A DNA stretch of 64,000 nucleotides, from assembly GCA_039820545.1 (NCBI GenBank), contig JBCBPW010000006.1, positions 98,560 through 162,559 of the forward strand, read 5' to 3'. Position numbers and translations under genes: made by a program. The notes beneath the pieces are model-generated. The model had not been told where the DNA came from and made no database searches. It saw only the letters and a program-made list of their open reading frames with translations. Shown piece after piece: positions 34,737-42,738 of the stretch. How positions within the stretch are numbered: position 1 is the first letter of the stretch; the number at the start of each line of letters is the position of its first letter. This stretch comes from JALEFZ01 sp039820545. Lineage in GTDB: Bacteria > Bacteroidota > Bacteroidia > J057.

Positions 34737-35243
34737 TTAATCGTTTTGTGATCCTCTGTACCAATCTTTGATCTTTTTCTTTGCGCTTACCATTAGTTCA
34801 TTCACTCTATAATAAGAGATCTCAAGTAAGGGAGGAATTTCTTTGAGGTCATACCCCTGAATTCTCAACCAGTACACCTGCCTTTCCCTGTTCGTCAATA
34901 TACTATCTGTAGCTTTCTCAAAATCCTCCCATAACAGACGGTACTCCCCCTCATTTCCACTTGTCCCTTTGGCAATCTCGGCTATATCCTCTCTACAGGT
35001 GGGACCTTTTGCTTTTTTAGCAGCTAAGTTTCGAGCCTTGCTCCTTGCCATCTGCTTTAGATAGAGCCTGGGATTCTCAATGGGTTCTCCCTTGGCACTA
35101 AGCCCCTTTAACTGGTAAAACTTTGTCATCACTTCTATAGTGATGTCTTCTGCATCTTCCTTATGACGAAGAATACCATAGCAGGTAATGAAAACTGTCC
35201 TCCAGTTTTCTTCAATCAATCCTTCCCAATTATCCTCAGCCAT
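34737..35243 (-). CDS. ECF-type RNA polymerase sigma factor
   Basis: The 168-residue protein has sigma-70 region 2 (TVFITCYGILRHKEDAEDITIEVMTKFY ... NPRLYLKQMARSKARNLAAKKAK) and region 4 (LTNRERQVYWLRIQGYDLKEIPPLLEISYYRVNELMVSAKKKIKDWY). This is the normal size and order for an extracytoplasmic-function sigma factor. It should direct transcription of a small regulon, possibly including its own operon and the convergent CHAT gene. Its start ATG overlaps the stop of the 67-codon gene upstream (ATGGCTGA), and the membrane partner follows after 13 bp, so the three are one operon. Confidence 0.93.
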   Translation of the reverse strand: MAEDNWEGLIEENWRTVFITCYGILRHKEDAEDITIEVMTKFYQLKGLSAKGEPIENPRLYLKQMARSKARNLAAKKAKGPTCREDIAEIAKGTSGNEGEYRLLWEDFEKATDSILTNRERQVYWLRIQGYDLKEIPPLLEISYYRVNELMVSAKKKIKDWYRGSQND

Positions 35244-35439
35244 CGTATTGCCAGGCTTTGCCAGTGATAAGGAGCAATTTTTTCAACTTTTTTTCAATAG
35301 ATCCCCCTAAAATTAAATTTCCATTTGTCATGTCTTTGTAAGCCTTGATGTAGGTGAGAGAAAATTCTCCGTCTTCAGACAGCTTATTAACAAACGTTCT
35401 TTTCTGCTGAATATTCCCGGGAACAGCAGCTTTTTCCAT
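35236..35439 (-). CDS. Small basic protein translationally coupled to the ECF sigma gene
   Basis: A 67-residue frame (MEKAAVPGNIQQKRTFVNKL, a middle DGEFSLTYIKAYKDMTNGN and an end KKLKKLLLITGKAWQYDG). Its stop codon overlaps the ATG of the sigma factor gene by eight bases, an arrangement of translational coupling that argues it is translated. No family is recognised and there is no signal peptide or transmembrane segment. It may be a sigma accessory protein or a leader whose translation opens the sigma start. Its start is only 22 bases from the first possible start of the divergent secreted-protein gene, so the promoter must lie in or across that gene's 5' end. Confidence 0.6.
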   Translation of the reverse strand: MEKAAVPGNIQQKRTFVNKLSEDGEFSLTYIKAYKDMTNGNLILGGSIEKKLKKLLLITGKAWQYDG

Positions 35440-35461
35440 TCATAAATAAACATACAAAATT

Positions 35462-36151
35462 ATGATGACTCATAAGCCATCTTCAATCATGGCCTGGAAA
35501 AGTTATGTTCTTTTTTCAGCCATCTATTTGGCCCTTTTCTTCCCTCAGCTTCATGTGCAAGCACAGCAAAGCGGTTTCCATTTCCATCTCCAGACCGAGC
35601 AGGATACATTTGGCCAGAAAACAGGGACATTGCAAATACAATCTCTAGGGCAGATTGCGCAGGAGGAATTTACCGTCATTTATGAATATAGCGGATTCAC
35701 GGTAGATACAGCAAGTGTATTCAGCTTCATTCCTGGCCCTATTTTGGAGGGAGTCTCGTGGACGGATTCCGTTGAGCATAAGCCTTTACTCAACGAGATC
35801 CATGTGATCATGCACATCCATTCGGATGATTTGCCTTTGTACTCTGGAGAACTCTTCCGTCTTGGAGGAATCGTAGTTGAGATTGAGGAGTCGATTTTTA
35901 GACAGGCAGCCAGTCGGGATTTCAAACTCATCCCAAAAGGAGACCAACTAGTAATCGACAATCTCGTCGCAACACCGATCGAAAGAATAGAGATATTGGA
36001 TCTTCACGGGCAAACGATCCTGCAGACCTTTCCGACAGAATCTGTCTACACAGTGGATATGATTTCAAATGGGATCGCGCATGGATATTATGTTCTGAGA
36101 GTTTGGAGAGAAGGAAGATTGTCTCAGACAAAATTCAAATACGGATTTTAA
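35462..36151 (+). CDS. Small secreted protein with T9SS type A sorting domain
   Basis: The 229-residue product begins MMTHKPSSIMAWKSYVLFSA. The hydrophobic segment ending LHVQAQ is a signal peptide, and the second ATG at 35489 (MAWKSYVLF) may be the real start. The middle (~residues 35-150) is a beta-rich domain with HFHLQTEQDTFGQKTG and FRLGGIVVEIEE. The last ~65 residues (IERIEILDLHGQTILQ ... IAHGYYVLRVWREGRLSQTKFKYGF) are a T9SS sorting domain. It should be exported by the T9SS; no catalytic motif is visible. It stands head-to-head with the sigma operon and tail-to-tail with the helical protein gene at 36227. Confidence 0.85.
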   Translation: MMTHKPSSIMAWKSYVLFSAIYLALFFPQLHVQAQQSGFHFHLQTEQDTFGQKTGTLQIQSLGQIAQEEFTVIYEYSGFTVDTASVFSFIPGPILEGVSWTDSVEHKPLLNEIHVIMHIHSDDLPLYSGELFRLGGIVVEIEESIFRQAASRDFKLIPKGDQLVIDNLVATPIERIEILDLHGQTILQTFPTESVYTVDMISNGIAHGYYVLRVWREGRLSQTKFKYGF

Positions 36152-36183
36152 GGGAGCCGTTTGAAGTTTGACCGTCTAAAATA

Positions 36184-36224
36184 AAAGGAGCAGGAATCTA
36201 TGAGGATAGATGCTTGCTCCTGCT
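36184..36224. terminator. Bidirectional terminator between convergent genes
   Basis: AGGAGCA pairs with TGCTCCT at the base of a long stem and ATCTAT pairs with ATAGAT above an internal bulge, filling the gap between the stops at 36151 (plus) and 36227 (minus). Confidence 0.65.
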
Positions 36225-36226
36225 TA

Positions 36227-37630
36227 TCAATCATCCAAATGCTTTAGAAACCAAGCGGTATCCACGGTGGGCGGCTGGCTATTGATTTTTTCTCTGAGGC
36301 TCATACGCGCTTCTTTGGTTCTTGCCTGAACTAATGCATTGAATTGTAGCCTTCTTTTATTTAACATTTCCTTCATTACTTCTCCCATATCTTTGGCACT
36401 TCGGATGCGCATATTGATGCGTTGCAAATAGCTCAACACATGATCTCTTGTGACAAGCGAATGTGGCTCGGTATCATACGTGACTCTGATCATCAAAAAG
36501 GTAATGTTAATCTCCACATAAGGACTGGGATAAGCGTATTGAGACAAACGGTGGACAGTCGAAAAATTTCCTTGGGAATAGGCAAGTATGGCTTTCGCTA
36601 GTTGAGAGTAGGGTTGTTGATACATCTCCATCAACTTAGATGTCTCTCGATCAATCAGCGATTGTGCCTCCTCTTTTCTCTCAAGTAGGATTGCATAATG
36701 AATGATATTTTGATAATGAAAGTGGTTGAGAATTTCATTTCGATAAATAATGCCACTCTCCATCCCTAATTTATACCAATCATAAGCTTTATAAATTTCC
36801 TCCTTTTGATAGGTATCAGTCGCTTGCCGAACAAGGATATTGGATACATTATCGAATAGGAACTGACGCAACTCCAAAGAGAGACTTTTCTGATCGGCTA
36901 AAAATGCTTTCTTCAAGGAAGTAGGTTCTGGCACCTTCTCATTTATCTGGATAAGATACACGTCCCGCATGAGTTTCACGCCTGGTTGCTTTAGCAAAGA
37001 TGAGTCACTTTGTTTTAATTCCCATAACAATTCATCCAAAAAGGCAGGACGAAGTGTAGCCTCTGCACCCAGTTTTCGGACTAACTGTGCGTGAGTAATG
37101 GCGAGTTGTAGTTTCTCAAATATCCATAACCTATCCAAGTTTTCATCCATTGCTTGAAAAACGGAGGAGTTCAGTTTCTTCGCCTCTAACCTATGATGGT
37201 TATAAGCTTCCTGCGCTAGTTCATAAGCATAAAAATGAAATTCAGGCCCTGCGCTTCCCTTTTCAAGGGATTTTATCAGCTTGTTTCGCTCTCTATTAAA
37301 GCGAAAAGATTGCCCTCTCTCTTCCAAAATCTTTAAGAATAACCGTTCTCTTTCAATATTATTTCTGCTAAGAAATTCTTGAATTAAGAATGGCTTGAGT
37401 CGTTTAAGTAACTGGCTATTGAGCTCACGAAAACCTGAGTCTTTAGGTAGTTTCCCAGGAAAAAGTTTTTCGTGAATAGCATCTTTTCCTTCTCCTTGTA
37501 AGATCAAGTCAAAAAGCTTTCGTTCTTTACTTTCTCCTCCTTCAATTACTTTCCGCAGATACTTTTTACAGGCTCTTTTTTCCTTAGCAGTAAATGTTTG
37601 GACCAGTTCCCAAAGATCATTCATGTACAC
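36227..37630 (-). CDS. All-helical protein of unknown function (Bacteroidota family)
   Basis: The 467-residue protein starts MYMNDLWELVQTFTAKEKRA and is predicted all-helical: a basic N-terminal domain of ~100 residues (FTAKEKRACKKYLRKVIEGG, FPGKLPKDSGFRELNSQLLKR) followed by TPR-like helical hairpins (e.g. YQKEEIYKAYDWYKLGMESG). No signal peptide, membrane segment or catalytic motif is visible. The N-terminal pattern ('W.L...ftakEkr.fkkyl') recurs in uncharacterised Bacteroidota proteins, often as several paralogues; I recall no function. A truncated, stop-containing paralogue lies upstream as the product of a tandem duplication. It is probably cytosolic, perhaps a scaffold. The second ATG at 37624 gives the same start as the paralogue (MNDxWELVQ) and may be the true one. 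Confidence 0.85.
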   Translation of the reverse strand: MYMNDLWELVQTFTAKEKRACKKYLRKVIEGGESKERKLFDLILQGEGKDAIHEKLFPGKLPKDSGFRELNSQLLKRLKPFLIQEFLSRNNIERERLFLKILEERGQSFRFNRERNKLIKSLEKGSAGPEFHFYAYELAQEAYNHHRLEAKKLNSSVFQAMDENLDRLWIFEKLQLAITHAQLVRKLGAEATLRPAFLDELLWELKQSDSSLLKQPGVKLMRDVYLIQINEKVPEPTSLKKAFLADQKSLSLELRQFLFDNVSNILVRQATDTYQKEEIYKAYDWYKLGMESGIIYRNEILNHFHYQNIIHYAILLERKEEAQSLIDRETSKLMEMYQQPYSQLAKAILAYSQGNFSTVHRLSQYAYPSPYVEINITFLMIRVTYDTEPHSLVTRDHVLSYLQRINMRIRSAKDMGEVMKEMLNKRRLQFNALVQARTKEARMSLREKINSQPPTVDTAWFLKHLDD

Positions 37631-38420
37631 AATGATTATTCTTTTTACTTCCTACTTATCTCCTTAAAATCCGATAAATAACATTATTCATGTATGAGCG
37701 AAATATGAAAACCATCTGACATCACTTGGTTATTTTTATCCTTTGGACAATTCCACTCCTTTAACTTTACCTTCATCAATACTTCGTTCTACCGTTTTTC
37801 CGATAATAACATTTGGCTTCTTTGATTTAATTTCCGCAACAATTCATTAAAAAAGGAAGGATGAAGTTTAGTCTCCGTACCCAATTTTTGGACCATCTGT
37901 TCATGGAAAATAGCAAGTCGGAGTTTCTCAAATATCCAGAGTTTTACTCTTTCAATGTTATTTCTGCCAAGAAACGCTTGGATTTAGAATGGCTTGAGTC
38001 ATTTAAGTAACTGGCTATTGAGCTCACGAAAACCTGAGTCTTTAGGTAGTTTCCCAAGAAAAAGTTTTTCGTGAATAGCATCTTTTCCCTCTCCTTGTAA
38101 GATTAATTTAATCAGCTTTCGTTCTTTACTCTCTTCTCCTTCGATTACTTTCCGCAGATACTTTTTATAGGCTCTTTTTTCTTTTGCAGTAAATGGTTGG
38201 ACCAGCTCCCAAAAATCATTCATGTACGTAATGATTATTCTTTTTGCCTCTTACTTACCTTCGCAAAATCCGATAAACTACATTATCGGTAGGAGCGAAA
38301 TATGAAAAATCATCTGACAGCACCTAGTTATTTTTATCATTTGGATAATTCCACTCCTTTAACTTTGCCTTCATCAATACTTCGTTCTTCCGCTTTTCCC
38401 AAAATAATACTTGGTTCTAA
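37391..38420. repeat. Tandem duplication of a ~400-bp segment (gene 5' end plus upstream region)
   Basis: Bases 37391-37820 and 37990-38420 are homologous with an offset of 597-599 bp. Both copies hold the first ~75 codons of the helical protein gene, the start region TCATGTAC, GATTATTCTTTTT, GAGCGAAATATGAAA and CTTCATCAATACTTCGTTCT. Divergence is moderate, so the event is old. The upstream part of the second copy now also lies in front of the outer-membrane protein gene at 38470. Confidence 0.85.
37817..38223 (-). pseudogene. Truncated paralogue of the helical protein
   Basis: The first 74 codons (MNDFWELVQPFTAKEKRAYK ... FRELNSQLLK) are about 90% identical to the intact gene. They are cut by TGA at 38001-37999, where the intact copy has CGA (the Arg after QLLK). 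Homology to the intact gene continues past the stop to about 37817, but with an internal deletion of roughly 210 bp relative to 37132-37343. The sequence is therefore a decayed duplicate, unless the 74-residue N-terminal domain is still made. Confidence 0.75.
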
Positions 38421-38469
38421 AGTCAATAAATCTCACAGGCTAATTGACAAATTCAAAATCTTGGATGAT

Positions 38470-39045
38470 ATGCAATATACGAACTTTTCTTCACGAATTA
38501 TCAAAATAGGTGTTGTGCTTTTATTTATCCTAGGGCTGGCAGGACCTCCTATACAAGCACAGACATTAGAAGGACAAAATAGCGAGAAAATAGGGGGAAT
38601 GACAAGTCTTGTTTTAGGTGTCGGCAACAACATTTCGGGAGGTCTTCCTGGATTAGGGATCATCCTTGACAAGGGCATTTCGGACTTAGCTGCATTCGGT
38701 ATATATGCAGGTTATGACCAGTATGACAATTTATTTTCAGTAGACCATCGGATTACTTTAGGTGCACGCGTCACGGGTTTTGTCATCCCTATAGTTAGCA
38801 AATTTTTAGATGAGGACATTGAACTCAATGGACTTCAGCCATATGTGGGCATTGCGTCAGGCTATTCTTTCTTTACCAGCAGCTTGACAGATGACTTCAT
38901 TGGAGATTTTGGCTCTTTCAGATCGGGCATTGTATTAGGTAGTCGTTACTACTTTTCCTCAAGGATCGCTGTCATGGGAGAGTATGGTCTCTCAGTCATA
39001 GGGCTTAATCAGCTTACAGTTGGGCTGACCTTTGGGGGAAATTAA
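38470..39045 (+). CDS. Outer-membrane beta-barrel-like protein
   Basis: From the ATG at 38470 (MQYTNFSSRIIKIGVVLLFILGLAGPPIQAQ) the protein has 191 residues with a signal peptide. An upstream ATG at 38302 would prepend 56 residues translated from the duplicated region and is rejected. The mature part alternates short amphipathic strands ending in aromatic or small residues (GMTSLVLGVGNNISGGLPGL, SRYYFSSRIAVMGEYGLSVI, ending LTVGLTFGGN). That is typical of an 8-stranded outer-membrane barrel of the PorT/OmpW-like kind in Bacteroidota. The function is unknown. The lipoprotein gene follows after 135 bp. Confidence 0.75.
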   Translation: MQYTNFSSRIIKIGVVLLFILGLAGPPIQAQTLEGQNSEKIGGMTSLVLGVGNNISGGLPGLGIILDKGISDLAAFGIYAGYDQYDNLFSVDHRITLGARVTGFVIPIVSKFLDEDIELNGLQPYVGIASGYSFFTSSLTDDFIGDFGSFRSGIVLGSRYYFSSRIAVMGEYGLSVIGLNQLTVGLTFGGN

Positions 39046-39180
39046 GAATTCTCTGTTTCTGACGCTCAACTCAAAAAGTGAGGCATACAAACGTCTCTAT
39101 GGCCAGAGTATTATGCTTTAGCAAAAAATATATAGAATCGTCTTTCCCGTCTCCACTATTACTTACACAATCTTTAACGA

Positions 39181-40026
39181 ATGAAAAACCTAAGATACCT
39201 TCTGCCAATTCTTGTTGTTGCTGCCTTATTTACCAGCTGCAATCAAGAAAATGTTCGAGAACTTGTAGATCCTGCTGACGCTGATGCGTTAAGTGATATA
39301 TTGACATTTCCTAGAGGATCCGATCGATCTAATGGGAATCCTCCTTCCCCCAGCACATCTACACAAGCCCCTACAGTTCAAAACAATAACGCTTTCATCC
39401 AAAGTTCCAATGGTTCGACTGCACCCCTCAATTTTGCTTATGCAAATGTCAATGGAGACTTGGGAGGATGTTATGTGCAAATAGACGGAGCTGGAGAATA
39501 TATCACAGTACCTTACAACGCAAGCTCTTCCAGTAACGGAGAATTAGAGCTACCCATTGGTCTTCCAACGAATGTGGACGCAGGAGACTTCTGCATCAAC
39601 TTTTGTGTTTACGACAACCAAGGAAGGGTCAGTAATGTCGTTTCTTCATGCGTCTCTGTTCTTCGCTTAGGAACAGGAGCTATACAAATAAGCCTTTCCT
39701 GGGATAATTCTTCCGATCAAGATTTGTACGTAACAGACCCTGAAGGAGAAACTATTTCCTACACCAGACGCACATCGGCCTCAGGAGGTCAGCTAGATAG
39801 AGATGACACAAACGGCTTTGGTCCAGAAAATATCTTCTGGTCTGAAAATGCACCAGACGGCACATACACCGTAGAAGTTGACGATTACGATGGTGTTCCT
39901 TCTACTACCTTCTACGTTACTGTGAGTGGTCCTAACACGAGTCGTTCGTTCACTGGTGAGACATCCTTTGGAAGTAAGGTCGATGTAGTAACATTTACAA
40001 AGAGAGGGGATCGCATCACTTTCTAG
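39181..40026 (+). CDS. Lipoprotein with YfaP/DUF2135-like C-terminal beta domain
   Basis: The 281-residue product has a lipoprotein signal (MKNLRYLLPILVVAALFTSC, lipobox FTSC). A low-complexity Ser/Pro/Asn linker (residues ~50-80) precedes a beta sandwich with four cysteines (GGCYVQ, FCINFCVYD, SSCVSV). The C-terminal ~105 residues read ISLSWDNSSDQDLYVTDPEG ... ENIFWSENAPDGTYTVEVDDY. This is the 'W....DlDLhv.dP.G' signature of DUF2135/YfaP domains found on secreted proteins. It is likely anchored to the outer membrane and may face outward. A terminator follows its stop. No functional link to the injection-system genes 3 kb downstream is visible. Confidence 0.85.
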   Translation: MKNLRYLLPILVVAALFTSCNQENVRELVDPADADALSDILTFPRGSDRSNGNPPSPSTSTQAPTVQNNNAFIQSSNGSTAPLNFAYANVNGDLGGCYVQIDGAGEYITVPYNASSSSNGELELPIGLPTNVDAGDFCINFCVYDNQGRVSNVVSSCVSVLRLGTGAIQISLSWDNSSDQDLYVTDPEGETISYTRRTSASGGQLDRDDTNGFGPENIFWSENAPDGTYTVEVDDYDGVPSTTFYVTVSGPNTSRSFTGETSFGSKVDVVTFTKRGDRITF

Positions 40027-40089
40027 CTTCTTAAAGAGACAGTAATTTCCCATCTGCAACAAGTTTATGCCATTATATACTTGATCAAG

Positions 40090-40118
40090 AGGGGGTAGCT
40101 ATATGCTGCTCCCTAAAT
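40090..40118 (+). terminator. Terminator of the lipoprotein gene
   Basis: A 10-bp stem with two wobble pairs, AGGGGGTAGC (40090-40099) with GCTGCTCCCT (40105-40114), loop TATAT, about 65 bases past the stop. The T run is weak. Confidence 0.45.
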
Positions 40119-40303
40119 TTTAGGTTGAAGGGTTGAAAGCAGCCACCATCATAGTAGCTATTCTTCCCGACAAGTGATGATCATATTTTTTGATATGACA
40201 GTTGATAATGACGGGCGTATCGTTCTGGTTGGAGATAGTTTCAAGCAGTTTTACTATTTTAAAATGGCAGTCGTAAGACCCATAACTTATCACCCCCCAC
40301 CCC

Positions 40304-40338
40304 AAAAAAATGGATGCACCCTACCCGAGTACATCCAT
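40304..40338 (-). terminator. Rho-independent terminator of the minus-strand helical-protein genes
   Basis: On the minus strand, stem ATGGATG/CATCCAT is followed directly by seven T (40304-40310), 19 bases past the stop of the gene ending at 40357. Confidence 0.8.
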
Positions 40339-40356
40339 CCTATTATATCCTTTACC

Positions 40357-41259
40357 TTAAGCAATAGGCGCTTCATCCATATTTTGTGCGGCTAATGCGG
40401 CATCATAGGCAGCCTTGATCCTGCTGTATCCAGCCTCTTTCTCTTCCTCATCCATAATTGCCAGTTCCATTTTCTGCTTACGGTCTTCCAGCGTAGTCGC
40501 AATGGTATTCAAGGAGGCACTTACCCTTCCTAATATGGTCTCTTGATTCGCAGACGGTCCATCTTCTCCTGTAGAAACACCCTCTCCTGCTTGCGCTACA
40601 AGCTCTCCAATTTTTTGGCTTATTACAGTCTGTATATTATGGTTCATAAACTGAAGATCGTTCAATAAAGCTCCCCTACCATTTTCCAACTCGCGATACA
40701 GGGAAATTATATTTGTCGCACTCGTTATGTCAGTCTTTTCAAATGCCTCTAGCATATCGGATACCTTCTGATACGTTTCCAGTGTCTTGCCTACCACACC
40801 TAATATGGAGTCCAGACTCTTCTTGATCTTTTCGTTGAATGCCTCGAGTGCTTCGATTTGCGAGGCTACATCTGCATTTCCTGGGTCCAATAGGCCTTTT
40901 AGCTTGTCTCCGTTGATCAGCATGCGCTCTGTATGGGAAGCGAGCCAAATGAGATCTCTCACCAGAAGCTTCATTGCGTCACGCACGCGCATGATGTTGT
41001 TGTGCGTGGTATCGCCTATCCTCAAAGCTCCGCTAAGCGAGAGCTGAACCGCCTCTGATTTGGCTTTTGTACCCTTTCCAAGCTCTTGATAAGCTTCCAA
41101 TTTTGATTGACCAGTCAAGGCTTTTTCATATGCTTTCCGATCGGAAGATGCTTTATTTTTTGCTTTGTCTTTTTCGCTTTCAGCTTCTTTTACTGCTTTT
41201 TGGAGTTTATCCAAATAAGCTGTATTGGACATACCATTATTTTCTTCTAGACCATTCAT
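40357..41259 (-). CDS. Helical/coiled-coil protein beside the eCIS (candidate cargo or accessory), protein 2
   Basis: The 300-residue protein starts MNGLEENNGMSNTAYLDKLQ (a second ATG at 41232 is possible). It is almost entirely helical: a charged N-terminal coiled coil (KAVKEAESEKDKAKNKASSD), a more hydrophobic central section (MKLLVRDLIWLASHTERMLI and LDSILGVVGKTLETYQKVSD) and a C-terminal coiled coil (LNTIATTLEDRKQKMELAIM). No signal peptide, transmembrane helix or catalytic motif is seen and no family is recognised. It follows the 395-residue helical gene by 143 bp on the same strand and ends at a strong terminator, so the two probably form a bicistronic unit divergent from the injection-system operon. 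It could be eCIS cargo, a chaperone or one half of a binary helical toxin; this is inference from position and fold only. Confidence 0.85.
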   Translation of the reverse strand: MNGLEENNGMSNTAYLDKLQKAVKEAESEKDKAKNKASSDRKAYEKALTGQSKLEAYQELGKGTKAKSEAVQLSLSGALRIGDTTHNNIMRVRDAMKLLVRDLIWLASHTERMLINGDKLKGLLDPGNADVASQIEALEAFNEKIKKSLDSILGVVGKTLETYQKVSDMLEAFEKTDITSATNIISLYRELENGRGALLNDLQFMNHNIQTVISQKIGELVAQAGEGVSTGEDGPSANQETILGRVSASLNTIATTLEDRKQKMELAIMDEEEKEAGYSRIKAAYDAALAAQNMDEAPIA

Positions 41260-41402
41260 GATTCAGCAGGCATTAAAAAATTGAGATGAATTATTAGACA
41301 GAACATTCAAATTGACGCAAACAGCAAATAAGAGAATTTTACCTCTTTCCGATGTAGGGTCTGTTGCACTACGAGGAGACTTGTGATACCAAGATTTACA
41401 CA

Positions 41403-42590
41403 TCAGGTACTTGCTGGTTCATCAGGCTTTTTTCCTCGGGGCTTTCGGGGCTTCCTCTTCTTTTCCTCTGATCCTGCATCTGATTCTAGGGGATTTATGC
41501 TAAAATTTTGGCTACCTATTTCCATGTCTTGCGTGGCAGTCTCAGATTCCCCATTTCCTCCTGCAGGAGGTGCGCCATCTCTGAAAAGCTGGTCTATCAA
41601 TGATTCTATTCCACTACTTTCAGTAGAGGGGTTTGCTAGATCTTGGAATAATGCTCCCACTTTATCCAGTGTAGTGACATCTTTCCCAGGTGATTCTGGC
41701 CCTGCCATATCTTGCCATTCCTTGTAGGTCGTAAGTCCCTGAGCACCTATGATCTCTTCTAGTGTTTTGTAAATGACCTCTTGAGTTTGCTTGCTTCCTT
41801 TTTCCTGACTGATAGCTTCCAACTCAGCACGTTCAGCTTCCAAAAGGGCGGCTCTGTCTTCTGTCAGCGAATTTCCAAAACTTGTCACATTACCTGTTAC
41901 GTCTTCGTCCAACTTCCCTAATCCTTCTACCACCTCATCAATAGAAGATTTCAATCCTTCCAATCCTAAAGAACCGTTGAGGCCTGCTGTCTTGACAAAC
42001 TTGTTGAAGATATGACGCGAGGCTAGTACCAATTGGCTCGTATCGTCTTCAAGTGCCTTTGCAGAGTTTATATAATCTTTGGGGAGATTGGTTTCAACCT
42101 TCCCAGAGGTAGACTGAGTGGATACCACACAGGCTTGATTCGCAGCATCTACAAGATCCGTCCTTGCAGCCTTGATCGCGCCGACAGCTTCTCCAAAACT
42201 CGTTTGAAAAGTTTCCTTATCTGCCAAAAGGTCGGTGACGATTTTCTGGTTTTCTTCCGATATCTTCTTTAATACAGCCGAGCACGTAAGTTCGATCTCG
42301 CTGTAATCCTGGTAAAGAAGTGAAGTGGTCAAAAAATGAGTCGCATTGTCTGTCAAGGCATTATCTGCCGATGCTTTGTCTTGCTCTTGCTCGTCTATCT
42401 TACTCAGTAGCTTTCCCAATTCACCATCCTGCTGTACCAGGAACTTGTTGAAGGTCGCATACACCTGAGAGGATTCTGGAAGATTTTCTGGCAACTCGTA
42501 TCCATTTTCTGGAAGGTATACTGATTCTAGATCCACAGATGCTTGTGGAGATTGGCCAGTAGACGTAGGGTTGGAAGGGTTTTCGCTCAT
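41403..42590 (-). CDS. Helical protein with basic C-terminal tail beside the eCIS (candidate cargo or accessory), protein 1
   Basis: The 395-residue protein starts MSENPSNPTSTGQSPQASVD, a disordered, Pro/Ser/Thr-rich leader of ~45 residues. The body (~50-300) is helical (LGKLLSKIDEQEQDKASADN, FGEAVGAIKAARTDLVDAAN, LASRHIFNKFVKTAGLNGSL, SLTEDRAALLEAERAELEAI). The last ~60 residues are low-complexity and end in a strongly basic stretch (KKRKPRKPRGKKP). No signal peptide, membrane helix or enzyme motif is present and I do not recognise the family. Disordered N termini are typical of cargo packed into eCIS tubes, and the basic tail resembles a nuclear-localisation or nucleic-acid-binding signal. 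The position next to the divergent eCIS operon makes it a cargo candidate; a regulator or baseplate accessory is an alternative. Confidence 0.85.
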   Translation of the reverse strand: MSENPSNPTSTGQSPQASVDLESVYLPENGYELPENLPESSQVYATFNKFLVQQDGELGKLLSKIDEQEQDKASADNALTDNATHFLTTSLLYQDYSEIELTCSAVLKKISEENQKIVTDLLADKETFQTSFGEAVGAIKAARTDLVDAANQACVVSTQSTSGKVETNLPKDYINSAKALEDDTSQLVLASRHIFNKFVKTAGLNGSLGLEGLKSSIDEVVEGLGKLDEDVTGNVTSFGNSLTEDRAALLEAERAELEAISQEKGSKQTQEVIYKTLEEIIGAQGLTTYKEWQDMAGPESPGKDVTTLDKVGALFQDLANPSTESSGIESLIDQLFRDGAPPAGGNGESETATQDMEIGSQNFSINPLESDAGSEEKKRKPRKPRGKKPDEPAST

Positions 42591-42707
42591 GATGAAAGAA
42601 ATTATTGGGAGGTGATTGTACCAATACTAAGGATAAAAGACCAAACCTGCAATCGAAATATTCAAAATTTATAAATTAAGTTATTATTTAAATTTCAAAT
42701 ATTCACA

Positions 42708-42738
42708 TTTGACTATTTTTTAATTAATACTATATTTG
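42708..42738 (+). promoter_or_regulatory. Predicted main promoter of the eCIS operon
   Basis: TTTG (42708-42711), exactly 19 nt, then TATATTTG (42731-42738) fits the Bacteroidota -33/-7 consensus without a mismatch. It lies 504 bp before the first eCIS start codon, so a long leader would result. A second, weaker copy (CTTG at 42907-42910, 21 nt, TATATTTG at 42932-42939) lies downstream. The whole 42591-43241 gap is very AT-rich, holds no gene, and also contains the promoter of the divergent helical-protein genes. Confidence 0.55.

Noticed and set aside
38302..38469. Longer N terminus for the outer-membrane protein
   Set aside because: It is translated from the duplicated non-coding region and would bury the signal peptide.
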